Made by a program: the position numbers and the translations under genes
Notes under the pieces: model-generated
What the model was told of the DNA's origin: nothing
Database searches by the model: none
What the model saw: the letters and a program-made list of their open reading frames with translations, nothing else
Assembly (NCBI GenBank): GCA_024643585.1
Contig: JAHEMP010000017.1
Coordinates: forward strand, 1-14,339
Direction of reading: 5' to 3'
Length of the DNA: 14,339 nucleotides
From: Crocinitomicaceae bacterium
GTDB lineage: Bacteria; Bacteroidota; Bacteroidia; Flavobacteriales_D; Crocinitomicaceae
Shown here: positions 11,847 to 14,339 of the stretch, piece by piece
Position numbering within the stretch: position 1 is the first letter of the stretch
How the letters are laid out: the number at the start of each line of letters is the position of its first letter

Positions 11847-13811
11847 TTATTTGAGGGGTTTATCAAGTTTTCCCCAATAACTTTTTAATATCTTCAAATC
11901 CTTTGAAATACTGTAATCTCTAGCATATAAAAGGTTTCTTTTGTCTACTTGACTTTCATTGCCATTATCGTACTCTTCTGAAGGTGAAAGAATACCGAAT
12001 TTTATCTTTGGCAACAATGATTTTGGAGCATTCTTTATATTGTAATAACCTACCATGGAATATTTACCGTACAAAATTAGCAGTAAATTCTTAAAAAACT
12101 GACCTTTATTTTTGTATTTCCAAAGTATAAACGGGGAAAATAAAAGAAGCAACAAGGAAGAAATACAATCAAATAAACGTTTGAGTCTTTTGTTTTTTGG
12201 GTCTTCAATTTTATTTACCACCATGAGATACAAATCTCCCGCTGTGTCTATTGAGTTTGAACCTATTAAGAAAATAGTTTCGGGTTGGGCAATTTTAAAG
12301 TCGAGCTCGTCGCCTTCTAATCTCTTCATCCACTCAATAATACTGGATGCAGAACAATCTTTTGCACAAAATATAATTTCGTCAACTTTGTTAATGTAAA
12401 CGATTTGGTCGAGTTGATCTATGGTGCCTATCTGGCGAGTGGTTTTTTCTTGGAACGAAGAAACTCGAAACAATTCAATGGTATTAAGGCTGGTTTGTTT
12501 CAGTAATTTTTCCACTCTGTCTGATTCTTCTTCGCTTCCTACAATAGCAAATGTCTTGTTTTTGGCCTTGGACAAGCTAAATGATTTTCCAAAAAACAGA
12601 TGCATGAAAATTCTGGAAACAATAACATAAGTGAATGACCAGAGCGCACCAATTAATATAAAAAGTCGTGAAAATTGATATTCCTTAGGCAAAAGGGCAT
12701 ATACAACAAGCAAGATTAAGGTTCCAATTAATATCCCCTTTAATGAATTCATGAATTTAAAAGGCTTGTCGTAATTCCCTTGATAGTACATGTTGATTAA
12801 CCAAACAAACGTATATAGAGGTAAAGCGACTTCAAAGGTGAAGTTTGGAAATTCAATATTGGACATTTTCCAATAGTTCGTTAAAGCATAAAGTCCCCCA
12901 AAGATGATTACTGAATCGACGAATGGGAGAATGATTTTTTTTACCATACGGGTAAAAATTGCTAAACCTGCACGTAAATAGATTGCCGAATAAATAAAAA
13001 AGGAGAGGAGCTTTGCGTTTTTTTGAGAAAAATGCTTTTTAGCAAAAATGACCATTGCCTTATAAAAGACCAAAACATAGTTAACCGAACTTTTCTTGGT
13101 GCTTTCTCCTTTGTAATGAATAATGGACGTTTCAGGAAAGTAGTAGTTTTTATATCCCCCTTGAGTAATTCTATAGGATAAATCAATGTCTTCACCATAC
13201 ATGAAAAAGGCTTCGTCTAACAATCCCACTTTATCCAAAGCAGCTTTGCGCATTAGCATAAAAGCACCACTCAAAATCTCAACTTCATGGGTTTTATCTT
13301 CATCTAAATACCCGAGATGGTATTGACCAAATATTTTAGATTTTGGGAAGATGCTTGACAATCCAGAAATTTTCCAAAATGCAACTTTAGGCGTTGGGAG
13401 TCCGCGTTTTGATTCCGGCAAGAATCTTCCTTTGCCATCTACCATTTTCACACCTAATCCTCCACATTCAGGGTGGCCATCCATAAATTGGATAACTTTT
13501 TCAAAACAATCTTCTTCAACGACAGTATCTGGATTTAGCAAAAGAATATACTCTCCTTTTGCGATTTTCATGGCTTGGTTGTTGGCTTTAGAAAATCCAG
13601 AATTCACCTTATTATCTATCAAGTGAAATTCCGGAAATTTTTGGCGAACCATTTCAACCGATCCGTCAATTGAAAAATTATCGACGACAAAAACTTCTCC
13701 AGAAGCACTCTTAAGTGCTTTTCTTACGGAATTTAAGCATTGCTCTAAAAAGAACTCTACGTTGTAATTAACAATTACAATACTTAATTTATATGGGTAA
13801 ATATCGGACAA
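11847..13811 (-). CDS. GT2 glycosyltransferase fused to a degenerate WcaJ-like phosphoglycosyltransferase scaffold
   Basis: A 654-residue fusion. Residues 8-265 are a GT-A glycosyltransferase family 2 domain: LSIVIVNYN, VVDN, the nucleotide-binding loop LLNPDT (91-96), and GEDIDLSYR (206-214) with the expected catalytic acid; it looks like WbbL-type rhamnosyl- or related transferases. Residues about 294-406 contain four transmembrane segments. Residues 415-535 form a Rossmann-like domain (FAIVGSEEES). The end resembles a bacterial sugar transferase but lacks its core: KRLKRLFD and a re-entrant helix (547-565) jump straight to YGKYSMVGYYN, and KFRTM, the Asp-Glu pair and GPRP are absent. The start is TTG at 13811, since the frame is closed by the ridA stop four codons upstream and no ATG precedes the first strand. 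It probably adds a sugar to a lipid-linked glycan at the inner membrane. It shares a transcript with ridA. Confidence 0.87.
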   Translation of the reverse strand: MSDIYPYKLSIVIVNYNVEFFLEQCLNSVRKALKSASGEVFVVDNFSIDGSVEMVRQKFPEFHLIDNKVNSGFSKANNQAMKIAKGEYILLLNPDTVVEEDCFEKVIQFMDGHPECGGLGVKMVDGKGRFLPESKRGLPTPKVAFWKISGLSSIFPKSKIFGQYHLGYLDEDKTHEVEILSGAFMLMRKAALDKVGLLDEAFFMYGEDIDLSYRITQGGYKNYYFPETSIIHYKGESTKKSSVNYVLVFYKAMVIFAKKHFSQKNAKLLSFFIYSAIYLRAGLAIFTRMVKKIILPFVDSVIIFGGLYALTNYWKMSNIEFPNFTFEVALPLYTFVWLINMYYQGNYDKPFKFMNSLKGILIGTLILLVVYALLPKEYQFSRLFILIGALWSFTYVIVSRIFMHLFFGKSFSLSKAKNKTFAIVGSEEESDRVEKLLKQTSLNTIELFRVSSFQEKTTRQIGTIDQLDQIVYINKVDEIIFCAKDCSASSIIEWMKRLEGDELDFKIAQPETIFLIGSNSIDTAGDLYLMVVNKIEDPKNKRLKRLFDCISSLLLLLFSPFILWKYKNKGQFFKNLLLILYGKYSMVGYYNIKNAPKSLLPKIKFGILSPSEEYDNGNESQVDKRNLLYARDYSISKDLKILKSYWGKLDKPLK

Positions 13812-13820
13812 ATCGTAAAA

Positions 13821-14198
13821 TCACTTTATAGCTATACAGCTTATTTCAACAGGTACATTCAGAGGTAATTTTGAAACTTCGACAGTTTCACGAGCAGGCG
13901 GTGCACTATGGAAATACTGAGCATAGACGGCGTTAACAACGGAAAAGTCATCCATTGATTTTAAAAATATACTGCATTTGACAATATCCTCCATTTCAAA
14001 GCCAGCCGCATGAATCAGCGATTTAATATTCTCCATGACTTGTATAGTCGAATTTTCAACGTTTTCTAAAACTAGTTCACCCGTCATTGGGTTCAAAGGA
14101 ATTTGTCCGCTAACAAATAAGGTGTTATTTTTAACTATTGCCTGAGAATATGGACCAATAGGAGCTGGTGCTCCCGGAATTGAAATTGCTTTTTTCAT
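13821..14198 (-). CDS. ridA: RidA-family enamine/imine deaminase
   Basis: A 125-residue protein of the usual RidA (YjgF/YER057c/UK114) length. Family markers: GPYSQA (15-20), LFVSGQIP (27-34), PARETVEVSKLP with the substrate-binding Arg103, and PVEISCIA with Glu118. The Arg makes it an active RidA-type protein rather than an inactive Rid paralogue. It is a cytosolic trimer that hydrolyses reactive 2-aminoacrylate and related imines released by PLP enzymes. It is the first gene of a minus-strand pair: only 9 nt separate its TGA from the TTG start of the glycosyltransferase gene. The ATG at 14198 is supported by the typical MKKAISIPGAPAPIGPYSQA opening. Upstream is a 48-nt divergent promoter region shared with the amidotransferase gene. 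Confidence 0.95.
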   Translation of the reverse strand: MKKAISIPGAPAPIGPYSQAIVKNNTLFVSGQIPLNPMTGELVLENVENSTIQVMENIKSLIHAAGFEMEDIVKCSIFLKSMDDFSVVNAVYAQYFHSAPPARETVEVSKLPLNVPVEISCIAIK

Positions 14199-14203
14199 AC
14201 CAG

Positions 14204-14234
14204 TTCGAAACTTTGTGCAAGTTTACTAATTTTG
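14204..14234 (+). promoter_or_regulatory. Promoter of the trpG/pabA-like gene
   Basis: TTCG at 14204-14207, 19-nt spacer, TAATTTTG at 14227-14234 (exact TAnnTTTG), then a GTG start 12 nt later. Both boxes and the spacing are identical to those at 3312-3342. Confidence 0.65.
14218..14225 (-). promoter_or_regulatory. Possible -7 box of ridA
   Basis: On the minus strand TAAACTTG is one mismatch from TAnnTTTG, 19 nt before the ridA ATG. It lies inside the divergent plus-strand promoter (14204-14234), so the two would compete. There is no clear -33 element. Confidence 0.3.
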
Positions 14235-14246
14235 AGGCAAAAATCC

Positions 14247-14339
14247 GTGAAAATACTGTTGATTGATAACTTTGATTCCTTTACTTTTAATCTTTGCCAT
14301 TACATGGAAGGTTTAGGGGTTGAAGTACAGGTGGTTCGC
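14247..14339 (+). CDS. Anthranilate/aminodeoxychorismate synthase component II, glutamine amidotransferase (N-terminal 31 residues)
   Basis: Only the first 31 codons are in the window. They read MKILLIDNFDSFTFNLCHYM and onward. LLIDNFDSFTFNL is the signature opening of TrpG/PabA class-I glutamine amidotransferases, which supply ammonia for making anthranilate (tryptophan) or aminodeoxychorismate (folate). The catalytic Cys-His-Glu residues lie beyond the edge. The two pathways cannot be told apart from this piece, and many bacteria use one protein for both. The start is GTG at 14247: homology begins there, no in-frame ATG is upstream, and the promoter box ends 12 nt before. Confidence 0.85.
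   Translation, partial: MKILLIDNFDSFTFNLCHYMEGLGVEVQVVR

Noticed and set aside
1..14339. CRISPR array, insertion sequence, integrase, toxin-antitoxin or defence system
   Set aside because: No spaced direct repeats, no transposase or recombinase motifs, no small paired toxin genes; every long gene belongs to ordinary chromosomal families apart from the glycosyltransferase fusion.

Overview
The window looks like chromosomal DNA of an AT-rich member of the Bacteroidota, most likely Flavobacteriales (a Fluviicola/Crocinitomicaceae-like genome would fit). The evidence is several intergenic matches to the Bacteroidota promoter -7 box TAnnTTTG, starts without Shine-Dalgarno sequences, a TPR/PD40/OmpA-like surface protein typical of the phylum, and protein sequences of flavobacterial character. 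I see no insertion sequence, integrase, phage gene or CRISPR array. The placement is inference; no search was run.

Left part (1-2670, minus strand). The 5' part of an HlyB-type ABC exporter gene is translationally coupled (ATGA overlap) to a TetR-family regulator gene. A second, monocistronic TetR gene with its own terminator follows. Both regulator genes have small inverted repeats with GTAAT/ATTAC half-sites upstream. Next come a PhnA-like zinc-ribbon protein gene, a strong terminator and a tRNA-His gene with an unusual acceptor stem.

Middle part (2701-6649, plus strand). A DinB-like protein gene is followed by a probable operon: a Gfo/Idh/MocA oxidoreductase, an unrecognised lipoprotein, and a polyisoprenyl-phosphate phosphoglycosyltransferase (the enzyme that places the first sugar on the lipid carrier). 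The lipoprotein and transferase genes overlap by one base. This looks like a surface-polysaccharide priming module.

Right part (6651-14198, minus strand). An exonuclease and a fumarylacetoacetate-hydrolase-type enzyme overlap by four bases. Then come a large TPR/PD40/OmpA-like envelope protein and the lipoyl E2 subunit of a 2-oxo acid dehydrogenase. Next is a 654-residue fusion of a GT2 glycosyltransferase with a catalytically gutted copy of the phosphoglycosyltransferase architecture, and then ridA. The window ends on the plus strand in the start of a trpG/pabA-type glutamine amidotransferase gene.

The most interesting object is the GT2/pseudo-phosphoglycosyltransferase fusion (11847-13811). 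Its C-terminal half can be aligned by eye with the intact enzyme at 5252-6649, but about 60 residues carrying the KFRTM and Asp-Glu catalytic motifs are missing. It may be a glycosyltransferase tethered to the membrane by a dead priming-enzyme scaffold.
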